Source: Vagococcus entomophilus (GTDB lineage: Bacteria; Bacillota; Bacilli; Lactobacillales; Vagococcaceae). From it: DNA of 64,000 bases. Numbering within the stretch: position 1 is the stretch's first letter; each line of letters starts with the position of its first letter. Shown piece by piece: positions 47,555-55,815 of the stretch. The stretch spans positions 868,001 through 932,000 of the forward strand of contig NZ_NGJZ01000001.1 of NCBI RefSeq assembly GCF_003987595.1. Reading direction: 5' to 3'. A model generated the notes under the pieces. It had not been told where the DNA came from and did no database searches. It saw nothing but the letters and a program-made list of their open reading frames with translations. Both the position numbers and the translations under genes were made by a program.

Positions 47555-48844
47555 CTACTGGTTCTTCGAGTGCCGTTTATTCCGTTGCCATAGATAGAAT
47601 GCGAATCCAGCGATGATCAAGAGGACACCCAAGATAGTAGTACCTTTTTTCACTTTTTCGCCTGTTTGAGGAAGTGTTCCTCTTGGATCAGAAGACGAAG
47701 AGACTGAATGATTCTCTTGTTGCCCACTGGTTGAGGTGGTTGTACCCTCAGATGTTGTATTGGTACCTGTATCTAAAGAATCAGATGAATCAGATGAATC
47801 TGTTGTGCTCGTTGGTGTAGTATTTTGACTATAAACGTAACTTACAGTTTGTGCTTGATCGCTGAAGACTCCTTGGGAATTGCTTGGCATTTTGGTTAAG
47901 CTCCAGCCGTCAAACTCTTTCGCAGTTGTTGTATAACTCTCGCCGACGAGTCCTTCTTGAGTTTCTGCTGGTGCAAGTTCATTTCCCTTATCGTCAAGGT
48001 ACTGAATGGTTACCTGACCGGTTGTTTGTTCGGCAAAGGTAAATGGAACCATGATGGTACCACTAATATCAGTCTTAAGAGTACCAGTTAAAAAAGTACC
48101 ACTAATAGTTCCTGTTAAAGCATCACCTCTTGGAATAACAATCGTGTTATCTAATGCGTTGTACTGTGCGACACTATCATCACTAAAGGTAGGGACAATT
48201 GGAAGTCCTGAGGTGTCTTTCAGAGGATTGGGCACACGAATTTCTTCTGCAGTAGAGATTTGCATTGCAAGTGTCACTACTTGATTTTGCTTTGAAATAT
48301 TAGTGGTATTTCTTCCCTCCAGCACGCTAAAATCAGCAATCGCGTTGTTATCTAATTCAAAAAATAAATTTCCTGTTAGCAGGGGCAATCCTGCGAGTGG
48401 AGAAATGTCATTAATTTTATTTTTTGATGCACGTAAGACACTTAAATTTTTCATTCCAGCCAAAGCAGAGAGATTACTTATCTGTGTTTTATAGAGTGAC
48501 AGGCTAGTCAGGTTTAATCCTTGTATCGGGGTCAAATCAGTAACTGATCCACCTTCTATACCAAAAGTAGTCAGGTTTTTAGCATACTCTAGACCAGTTA
48601 AGTTAGAGACAGAGGATAAGTCTAGGGTGGTTAATTGAAGCATTGCTTCTGGTGTAATTGGTTCAGTTGCAGCTAAGTTTAGTTTTGAGCGGATAGCAGA
48701 CTGGAGATTTTCATCTGGTATTGTTATCCCAACGCCATCCTGTAATACTTGTTGATTAGTAGGTTCTGACACAGCTAATGCCTTAAGTGGGACAACAGTT
48801 GTTAGTATAGTCGTAACCATAACAGCGGTAACTATCTTTTTCAT
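47555..48844 (-). CDS. LPXTG surface protein with leucine-rich repeats and MucBP domain
   Basis: 429 residues. Signal peptide (MKKIVTAVMVTTILTTVVPL KALA); internalin-like N-cap (VGITIPDENLQSAIRSKLNL); about five LRRs (LTTLDLSSVSNLTGLEYAKN, DLTPIQGLNLTSL, NKINDISPLAGLPLL); a beta domain; a MucBP repeat VTIQYLDDKGNELAP..SYTTTAKEFDGWSL; a Ser/Thr stalk; LPQTGE, a membrane helix and basic tail. Sortase anchors it to the wall. ATG at 48844 follows GGAGG. Likely an adhesin. Confidence 0.92.
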   Translation of the reverse strand: MKKIVTAVMVTTILTTVVPLKALAVSEPTNQQVLQDGVGITIPDENLQSAIRSKLNLAATEPITPEAMLQLTTLDLSSVSNLTGLEYAKNLTTFGIEGGSVTDLTPIQGLNLTSLSLYKTQISNLSALAGMKNLSVLRASKNKINDISPLAGLPLLTGNLFFELDNNAIADFSVLEGRNTTNISKQNQVVTLAMQISTAEEIRVPNPLKDTSGLPIVPTFSDDSVAQYNALDNTIVIPRGDALTGTISGTFLTGTLKTDISGTIMVPFTFAEQTTGQVTIQYLDDKGNELAPAETQEGLVGESYTTTAKEFDGWSLTKMPSNSQGVFSDQAQTVSYVYSQNTTPTSTTDSSDSSDSLDTGTNTTSEGTTTSTSGQQENHSVSSSSDPRGTLPQTGEKVKKGTTILGVLLIIAGFAFYLWQRNKRHSKNQ

Positions 48845-49325
48845 AAATTCCTCCAAAAAAATATTTTTCTTGCAATATATAGATAATAACATATTACTAA
48901 AAAAACAACATTAAAAAATATGGATTTAATTATATTTATATATTTCGTAAATGGCTATATTAAAATGTAAGAATATTTAAAATCTGATATTTGGCTCCTA
49001 TGTCAAGAATCCAAACAAAAAAATTGTGTCTTATTCGTAATTGCTTGGTTTACACTCAAACATTACACTAACGGAAGCTTGGTGAAAATGTTCTCAAAAT
49101 AAATTATGATTATACCCTAAATTTACAAATAGCTAAAATAAACAAACAAGATTTTTTCTCGTTTGTTTATTCTATTTTTTATACAATGTGATGTTATATT
49201 AAAAAAAAATTAGAGATTATTTATTGAAAATAAAGCTTACTATTGCTAGTATGTGAAGTAAAAGAGCGATTTACCTTTATAAAAAATTGTTATAAAAATA
49301 CTTTGTTGCAAAGGAGGGAAATTAC
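48845..49325. other. Intergenic region
   Basis: AT-rich. The one clear element is an 11-bp hairpin AATAAACAAAC (49137-49147) with GTTTGTTTATT (49161-49171). No gene seen. Confidence 0.5.
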
Positions 49326-49571
49326 ATGACTGAATTTACAAGTGTTTTATTCGGTATGGTTATTGCTGCAATAATTTACACGTTAGATAGATATTTGCCA
49401 AAATGGTTTGGCGGAATACTTGGCATTATTTATTTTTGTTTTATGATCTACCAGATACTCACTAATGAACAATCTATCCTATCAAACATAAGCATACTGG
49501 TTATTGGAGAAATTATTTTGAATGGTATCTGGTTAAGTACATTACAAAATCGAAAAAAACTTAAAAATTAG
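49326..49571 (+). CDS. Small membrane protein (81 aa)
   Basis: AAAGGAGGG precedes the ATG. Three hydrophobic stretches (FTSVLFGMVIAAIIYTL, GGILGIIYFCFMIYQIL, NISILVIGEIILNGIWL) and a basic C-terminus (QNRKKLKN). Unknown; size and topology resemble small immunity-like or stress membrane proteins, without a family match. Confidence 0.7.
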   Translation: MTEFTSVLFGMVIAAIIYTLDRYLPKWFGGILGIIYFCFMIYQILTNEQSILSNISILVIGEIILNGIWLSTLQNRKKLKN

Positions 49572-49783
49572 CAACAAAGAGCAAAAGTCATCCACATTCC
49601 GTCTATTCTCCAGTTCTTCCTAATACATCATCCACTAAGAAAAGGAAAGTCTTTATCTACTGTAATCCATGAATCTAAGTCTAGTAATTGACAAATTTTT
49701 GTTACACTAGAGAAGAAGAAAAGTTAATGACGGTGGCGACTTCCGAAAGATGGTGGTGCTTATGAATGTAAGTACTGAAATCT

Positions 49784-49906
49784 ATGACAGGAGTAAGCCT
49801 TTTGTCTGTAGCAGAAACGTTGCAACTGATGTTAGTTTTTGGCAGTTTTGTACTATTATTAGTTGGCACAATTGTAGCATTACTGAAAAATAGCACAAAA
49901 AAATAA
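49784..49906 (+). CDS. Putative holin-like type I toxin (40 aa)
   Basis: MTGVSLLSVAETLQLMLVFG SFVLLLVGTIVALLKNSTKK: a V-A-E-T-LQLM-xFG-F pattern and one membrane helix with a lysine tail, as in the Hol_Tox / TxpA-BsrG-like family. A terminator hairpin follows at once. Such toxins are held off by an antisense RNA, expected here to overlap the toxin 3' end. The upstream TTGACA (49689) lacks a well-spaced -10. Start could also be an in-frame codon nearby. Confidence 0.65.
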   Translation: MTGVSLLSVAETLQLMLVFGSFVLLLVGTIVALLKNSTKK

Positions 49907-49940
49907 CCGTCTTATCTTTGGCTAGGTAACGGTTCTTTTT
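49905..49940 (+). terminator. Terminator of the type I toxin
   Basis: AACCGT ... ACGGTT stem followed by CTTTTT. Confidence 0.75.
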
Positions 49941-50023
49941 AATAATCAACTTAAGTCACCGGCTTGAACGGTTCTAAAAAAGTGAGTTGGCATATAAGCC
50001 AACCACTCTTTCTCAATATAAAG

Positions 50024-50401
50024 TCATTTATTTCTTTTTCTGAAGTTAGCCGTAACTACTGTAGTTAAAAAATGAGATACAACGAAACCCATTATTATAA
50101 TTATAAAAGTAATTACAAAAGATAAGACCGTATTATCTAGCAAATTCTGAAATGCTGGTAATTTAATAAACAAGTAGCAACCGATAGCAGCGAGAACTAT
50201 GCCTATCAAATAGAAACTAAGAGTTTCTGAGAAGGTTTTTGATGATTCATAGTTTGAATCAACAGAGGCAAAATCTCCACTCTGAAAAGGTACTGGAGAA
50301 CCATTTTGTGACGGATCAGATTTGGTATTCATTACGTTAAATAAATTACTTGATATGTTACTACTTGAGTTTTGCTTAGAATTCTTTTCATTATTATTCA
50401 T
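50024..50401 (-). CDS. Membrane protein with disordered N-terminus (125 aa)
   Basis: An Asn/Ser-rich N-terminal half (MNNNEKNSKQNSSSNISSNL) is followed by two membrane helices, LSFYLIGIVLAAIGCYLFI and TVLSFVITFIIIIMGFVVSH. GGTGAGG lies upstream of the ATG at 50401; a start at 50422 is possible. It sits just beyond the CRISPR repeat. Function unknown. Confidence 0.65.
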   Translation of the reverse strand: MNNNEKNSKQNSSSNISSNLFNVMNTKSDPSQNGSPVPFQSGDFASVDSNYESSKTFSETLSFYLIGIVLAAIGCYLFIKLPAFQNLLDNTVLSFVITFIIIIMGFVVSHFLTTVVTANFRKRNK

Positions 50402-50446
50402 AGTTTTAAACCTCACCTTCATTTCCAGGTTATGCTGATTTATTTA

Positions 50447-50479
50447 GATTTCAATCCTCTAACTCTAAACAGAGTTAGT
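50447..50479 (-). CRISPR. Lone type I-C-like CRISPR repeat
   Basis: Minus strand GACTAACTCTGTTTAGAGTT AGAGGATTGAAAT: palindromic stem CTAACTC/GAGTTAG with the 3' handle ATTGAAAT, and 33 bases long, as in type I-C arrays. Only one copy remains. About 36 bases separate it from the last recognisable cas3 codon, the length of one spacer. Confidence 0.7.
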
Positions 50480-52237
50480 CGTGTTCTCGTAGAAATTTCC
50501 AACGTCCACCCAATTCCCCGCAATCGAACGAATCACTGATTGAAAACTAATATCCACCCCTGCTTCAATTAATTGAGTTGTAATACATAATATTGGTTCT
50601 TTATTTTCAAGTTTCTTTCTGATTTCATCTAATATTATTTTTCGGTGCCTTCCACACATCGAAGTACTTAAATGATATACAGTCACGTCTATCAATAATT
50701 CTTTTGTAAAGTACTGGTACAACTTTCGAACAGCTGATTTAGTATTCAAAATAATTAACAAACTCTTTTTTTCTTTTAATATATTTTGACCAAAATTAGC
50801 TAATTCCTCTAAGGACCAAGTTTCAACTTTTGTTTTATCCATTATTTCTACTCTTTTAAAACCGCTTTCTACTTCAATTAAGTTAGTAATCATTTCTCCA
50901 TCTACATCTTTAAGTAATTTTAGTCCGACATGCTCTAAAGAAGGCTGGGTTGCCGTACATAAAACACTAGTCGTATTTCCATATTTTTTTAAAAAGTTAA
51001 GACATTCATTAAACAAATAAATACAGTTGATAGGAATTCCTTGTACTTCATCGAAAATAATCACCGCATTAATTAAATTGTGAAAACGACGTGGATTTCT
51101 AGTCCCTTTACTATAAATCGTATTTAAAAATTGAACCATTGTTGTGAAAATAACTGGCGCTTCCCAATTGTCTTTTAATAAAGCTTGTTTATATTCACTA
51201 TCTTCTTGTTCATAACTACTTTCTACTTCTTTTTCTTGTTCTTTAAACACATTAGAATAATGTTCCAAAATATTTTCTTCGTCTCGTAAAATTTCTCGAG
51301 CCGTTGTCGCATTTTGTTCAATGATAGTTGTAAAGGGAACTACGTAAATGATGCGTTCCCTTTCGTGTTTTATTGCATGATTTAGTCCAAAGCGAAGAGA
51401 GGCCAATGTTTTCCCACCACCTGTTGGAATTGATAAGGTATAAATTCCCGTCTTTTTTTGAGAGAAAGCTTTACATTGATCAGACATTTCCTTTCGAAGT
51501 TGATTGATCGGTGTATCTGATTTAAAAGAATGAATTTTTTCTTCTAAGCGCTGACTATAGACCTCTAGTAATTTTTTATTACTATGAAACTCATAACTTC
51601 GATTTTCTTCAAACAACATGGTATCCGTACGATCTGCATCTAATAAGCAACTATAGATAAACTTTAGAATATAAAACATTGTTTCAGAATTCACTTTTTC
51701 GAAAGGGAAAAAAAGTGTTCTCAATTCATCTTTTGCTAATTCAATTTCGTCCAAAAATCGATTTTCTGGCAATACTTCTCTAAAAAAACGTTTTTTTATT
51801 TCATCATATTCTTCAATCTCTTTTTTTTCCACTCTATTTAAATAGACCGATTTCGCCTCTCCAACAGGGGTTATAAAATCTTGCAGTCCCTGGCTACTAT
51901 GATGAGAAATAATCGCATTTCCGATTAATTCAGCAAGAATCAGCGAAACAGGATCTTTATTTTCTTTGTGGCAGATATCGTATATAAGTTTTCCACCTGC
52001 TGTTGAGTGATCAATACTTCCTCTTTTTACGCTGGCTGAATTGGCAACAGCCTTTACTAAATATTGCTGAAAAGCATTGCTATATTTTCCTAAGTCATGT
52101 ATTAATCCAGTTAAATAGCAGGTTTTTCCCAATCCAATTTTTCTTCCAAAGTCTTCACTTAGTCTAGCACTTTCTTTTAAGTGATCTTTTAAAAGTTGTC
52201 TTTTCCCATCTTTTTTTCTAACATGTGCGATAAACAT
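50465..52237 (-). pseudogene. cas3: Truncated type I-C cas3 (HD nuclease-helicase)
   Basis: 590 residues remain of about 800. HD domain: HLKESARLSEDFGRKIGL, the HD pair in GLIHDLGKYSNAFQQYL, DHSTAGGKLIYD and SHHS. Helicase: Walker A SIPTGGGKTLASL, DEVQ in IIFDEVQGIP, SAT-like CTATQP, and motif VI start LIEAGVDISFQSVIRSIAG. There it breaks off into NWVDVGNFYENTTNSV and stops inside the CRISPR repeat. No cas5, cas8, cas7, cas4, cas1 or cas2 is present, so interference is not possible. Confidence 0.88.
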
Positions 52238-52522
52238 AAAACACCCTCTTATTTCTAATTCGCAGTAGTGTAGAACGTTTTAATTTTAATATAACTAGCA
52301 ATCCAAAGTCCACCCATTTCTTTCGTTATATTAATTTAATTTATATTTTTTAAATAACCATTATTATATTGTGTAAGATAATCTATTTTTGTGTCTGTAG
52401 AAAAATAAAGAAAGATTAATTATTCGTAATTTTAACTACATCAACAAATAGAAACTTTTATAATAGTTGAACTACGCAATGATTGATTAAATTAAAGTAC
52501 TACAAAAAAATGGTAAAAAATG
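52238..52522. other. Region upstream of cas3
   Basis: AT-rich, no gene. It presumably carries the cas promoter on the minus strand; no clear -10/-35 pair was fixed. Confidence 0.4.
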
Positions 52523-52699
52523 TCAATATTCTTTACCGTTTTTTTTATTATAGACATAGAAAAGGAAGAAAATAGCAGTCACAAGTATCGTTAATAGTAT
52601 CTTTTGACCAGTCTTATGAAAGAAAAAAGATGATATGACTCCTAAAGCTAAAATTACCGAATATAAAAGTAGAGCATCTTTTTGTTCATAATATGCCTC
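52523..52699 (-). pseudogene. Membrane-protein fragment
   Basis: An open stretch EAYYEQKDALLLYSVILALG VISSFFFHKTGQKILLTILV TAIFFLFYVYNKKNGKEY with two membrane helices. It has no start: an in-frame TAG stands directly before it. A GGAGG-led ATG at about 52685 is out of frame and stops after 11 codons. Remnant of an unknown gene. Confidence 0.5.
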
Positions 52700-52710
52700 C
52701 TATCTCATAT

Positions 52711-53107
52711 TTATTGCCATTTAAAGTTGTGATAGTAGAGCGGTCGACCATGATGATCTTTTTGAATATCTACAGAAAAACCATTAGGTAAAGAAACCCA
52801 TATCCCAAATATAGCAAGCAACCATTTGACTCATAAAACTACACTCATTGTCCGGAATAAAAATGCTAGCAGTTCCTGCTTTTTTTAATAAATTATTGGC
52901 TTTTGTTTTAGACATATAGAATCTTACAGTGTCAGAATTCAGTTTAACAGTCTTATCTACTCCCTCTGAAGCTTCAACAACAACTGCTTCTTCTGAAAAT
53001 AATTGAATAGGAGAGACACTAACCGCTAAAAAAGGAATAAATAAAAACACATCCACAAAAAATTTTATCTTTTTTCCAATTTCAGAACCGCCCATAATTT
53101 TAACCAT
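52711..53107 (-). pseudogene. Secreted protein gene with a C-terminal frameshift
   Basis: A signal-peptide-like start (KKIKFFVDVFLFIPFLAVSV SPIQLFSEEAVVVEA) leads to a mature part with SDTVRFYMSKTKANNLLKKA GTASIFIPDNECSFMSQMVA CYIW. The frame then ends at DMGFFT, but a shifted frame continues VSLPNGFSVDIQKDHHGRPL YYHNFKWQ to 52711. A short local duplication (TTTGGGATATGGG) explains the break. The two cysteines could form a disulfide. Family not recognised; possibly part of an antimicrobial locus. Confidence 0.5.
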
Positions 53108-53318
53108 ATTATAATCAAAGAATAATCTAATTTTAATATAAGCTATTTTATAAGTCAAATTTTATATTATTGTTTTTTAAAAATTCCACTGAACTAATTT
53201 TTGAGAAATAGTAATATTTAAAATAATATATACCTATTGAATAATAAAATAAGTTATTTTGAAGTACCAAACCAGCTAGTAAGAAAAGTATCCCTACAAT
53301 TAAAAATAAGGAAATGGT

Positions 53319-53891
53319 CTATCCTTGAAAAAAATATATAGATATTAGTGCTAATAAGGCAGCTAATATTACAAAAAGTATGACTATCAATGATACTGTT
53401 GCAAAATCCTTGTACTTATTTTGCTCTTTTTTTACTGCATCAAGGTCTTGATTTTTAGTGAAAGCAAGTATTTCTTTATACGTTTTGATATTTGCGTTCT
53501 TTTTGAGTTTTTCTACTTTAACAGATGCACACATCCCGATTAACCACAATAAGAACGGCGGTAAGAAGCTCCAATATCCAGATAAATATAGCAAAGAGGG
53601 TCCTATTGATAACATCGCCAAAACAATAAAAACTATCATTATCTTGGTATATTTATCCATTTCTGCATTAATTACTTCTTTCTTCATAATTTCTATGTCC
53701 CCTTTCACTAGTTCATCTAAAGAAACATTAAAAATATTACTCAATAACAATAAATTTTGAACATCTGGATAACTTTTCCCATTTTCCCAATTGGAAATTG
53801 TTTGCCTAGAAACAAATAATTTTTTTGAAAGATCTTCTTGTGATAAATTAAATTTTTTTCTTTTAGTTTGAATCTGTTTGCTCAAGTTCAA
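53319..53891 (-). CDS. XRE-family regulator with C-terminal membrane helices
   Basis: 190 residues. The N-terminal HTH_3 is complete (IQTKRKKFNLSQEDLSKKLF VSRQTISNWENGKSYPDVQN). Three or four membrane helices follow (MIVFIVLAMLSIGPSLLYL, FLPPFLLWLIGMCASV, VSLIVILFVILAALLALISI). Such membrane-tethered regulators often control adjacent transport or bacteriocin genes. Its reading frame is intact among relics. Start follows GAGAGGAGAGG. Confidence 0.82.
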   Translation of the reverse strand: MNLSKQIQTKRKKFNLSQEDLSKKLFVSRQTISNWENGKSYPDVQNLLLLSNIFNVSLDELVKGDIEIMKKEVINAEMDKYTKIMIVFIVLAMLSIGPSLLYLSGYWSFLPPFLLWLIGMCASVKVEKLKKNANIKTYKEILAFTKNQDLDAVKKEQNKYKDFATVSLIVILFVILAALLALISIYFFQG

Positions 53892-54009
53892 AGCTTCCTC
53901 TCCTCTCTAAAATTAGCATAACTTGAAGAATATCAAAAATCTAGCAAAACTCTTTATAAACTCTTGATTTTTGTTGATAAAGTTTTTTGACACCGCTTTT
54001 TAACAAAAA

Positions 54010-54047
54010 AATCTCCTTGAAGTCATTTAATTAGCTTCAAAGAGATT
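54010..54047 (-). terminator. Terminator of the lanthipeptide relic
   Basis: AATCTC-TTGAAG / CTTCAA-AGAGATT stem, followed on the minus strand by TTTTTTGTTA. Confidence 0.8.
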
Positions 54048-54058
54048 GTTTTGTTAAC

Positions 54059-54238
54059 TTAGCATTTTCCTTTGATCATTTTAACCAACTAAATACTACT
54101 TGCTAGTGTTGCAAAGGCTCAATAAATTGGTGTTGTTTCTGGTGAAGCATTACCAAATCCTTGAACTTTTGTCATTTCAGCAACTGTCAACTCTTCAAAA
54201 GTTTCTCCAACCACTGTTTTCATCTTCAATTCTGTCAT
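54059..54238 (-). pseudogene. Dead cytolysin-like lanthipeptide precursor gene
   Basis: GGAGGGAATATCC precedes an ATG at 54238. The frame is 59 codons with two internal stops: MTELKMKTVVGET FEELTVAEMTKVQG FGNASPETTP IY-stop-AFATLASSI-stop-LVKMIKGKC. The leader FEEL(T)V-EM---QG and the core start ETTP match enterococcal cytolysin subunits CylL-L and CylL-S, which also end in Cys and are 63-68 residues long. Each stop is one base from Trp (TGG). A terminator follows. Confidence 0.75.
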
Positions 54239-54329
54239 GGATATTCCCTCCTCATTTGGATTTTTTTATTCATAACTAGTAATTCACTCTCCCAAAAAAC
54301 TGTTTGATTGATTGACTAGCGTTTAATAT

Positions 54330-54472
54330 CTATTTTCTTAACACAGAACCGAATGCTTTCAAAAGATTAAGCAAACCATACCCATATTGAGAATCTTTTC
54401 CTAATACGCCTAAGTCTTTACTTGTCCTAGCTATTTGTGCAAAAGCATGTGATGGTAATGTTTTTTTCCCTA
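54330..54472 (-). pseudogene. Subtilase C-terminal fragment (CylA-like position)
   Basis: NRIGKKTLPSHAFAQIARTS KDLGVLGKDSQYGYGLLNLL KAFGSVLRK ends at TAG 54330. The YGYGLLNLLKA block is the typical end of a subtilisin domain (pattern G-YGYG-ln---A). Catalytic residues are missing. Next to a cytolysin-like precursor relic it fits the leader-removing protease CylA/LicP type. Confidence 0.65.
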
Positions 54473-54474
54473 TT

Positions 54475-54921
54475 CTATTTGAATAATATGAGTATTGATG
54501 GATCAGTTGTCCAAGGCTTTCCAGTAGCAGCAGACAATGTTACTGGATAAGTTCCTGGAGTCTCAAAAACGACTTTACTAAAATCAGCTTTTACTTTTGA
54601 ATTTAAACCACTGGAATCCGTAGCTGAAGCACTGAAATCAGATACAGAAGGAAAATATCCTAAATAGATAGTAGCATCATTACCATATATTTTAGGCTCT
54701 AACCCTATTTCATAAGTTCTAGATATTGACGTTTTCAGGCCTTTTAAATTAGTCAAAGTGTACTGAACAGAATTTTGACTTCTTCTTGAAATTTTATTAA
54801 ATACAACGTTGTCCCAAAGATAACAGCTTTCGACAATTGCTGAACAATAGAATGTTTTTCTAAAAATTTCTGAATTTAAATGAAGTATACTGGGAGCATT
54901 GATCGGTGTGAAAAAGAACAC
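54475..54921 (-). pseudogene. Fragment of a surface protein with Ig-like domain
   Basis: The last 80 residues (GLEPKIYGNDATIYLGYFPS.. FSKVVFETPGTYPVTLSAAT) look like an adhesin Ig-like repeat. The N-terminal 60 residues contain no signal peptide and look like read-through. It joins the subtilase fragment directly. Chimeric relic. Confidence 0.45.
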
Positions 54922-54949
54922 AAGCCGTAGGATTTCTATCTTGGATAGC

Positions 54950-55760
54950 TTTTTCTATTTTTTAATGGCTAAAGTAGTGACATCTTTTTACTGACGGGCT
55001 AAGCAATGGTTTTTCTAGAAAATAAATCTAAAATCACACAAAGATTAACAAAAGAGGTTTTCCATACAGGCATATAAGGTAAATCGCTAGTCCATACTTG
55101 GTTTGGCGTAGGATGGTTAAACTCTTGATTCAAATAATTTGAATTTGGTTGCTTTAAAGAAACCTGACTAGCGGTCGGTTTAAAGACAGGTTTTACTGTG
55201 GACATCTTAGGTAAGATCATGATGTTCATTAAGCGATAAACTCGAACAATACTAATAAAAATGTCATAGTCACTTAGATACATACGTCGTACTTTGCAGG
55301 GCCAACTCGTTTTTTAGAGGTTGTATAGATTTCTAAGATAGTCTTTCTCAACTGTTGATTTTCTAAAGTTCTAGGTGCCATTTTTTCAGAAAAACGTTTG
55401 TAGTAAGTCGAACAATTGTCATTAATAACTCTACAAAGCATAACAACATAGTGCTCATGATGTAAAATACGAATTGTATTTAGTCGTTCGTTAAGTTTGC
55501 CGTGATTATGGTAATCGCTTTTTTTAAGGTTAACTTTTTCTCTTCTATCTGAAGTTTTTTTCTGTAATTACTTGATCTTTCGAGCCATAAGGATCGCATC
55601 CTCATCAATTCGGACTTCAGAAAATCCCTTCATCCAGTGGGCTACGTAGGACAGTGCGATACGATTATTCATTAGCTAAAGCATTTTGTGGTTTGCCACT
55701 TTTATAAAGTTTTACGCTTGATTTTTTAAGCTTTCCGTCAAGCAGAAGTCACTTTCCTAA
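54950..55760 (-). mobile_element. IS3-family element relic
   Basis: OrfB pieces: VYRLMNIMILPKMSTVKPVF KP followed by NQEFNHPTPNQVWTSDLPYM (the first catalytic Asp region DLTY) and LCVILDLFSRKTIA. Upstream are LNERLNTIRILHHEHYVVML and an OrfA-like SSVKLYKSGKPQNALANE. Frames are interrupted several times, and the rest of the DDE domain is lost. Confidence 0.8.
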
Positions 55761-55815
55761 TTTAGGAAAGTGCTTCTATATTTAATTAAAATAATAAACA
55801 TAGATACGTCTACTA

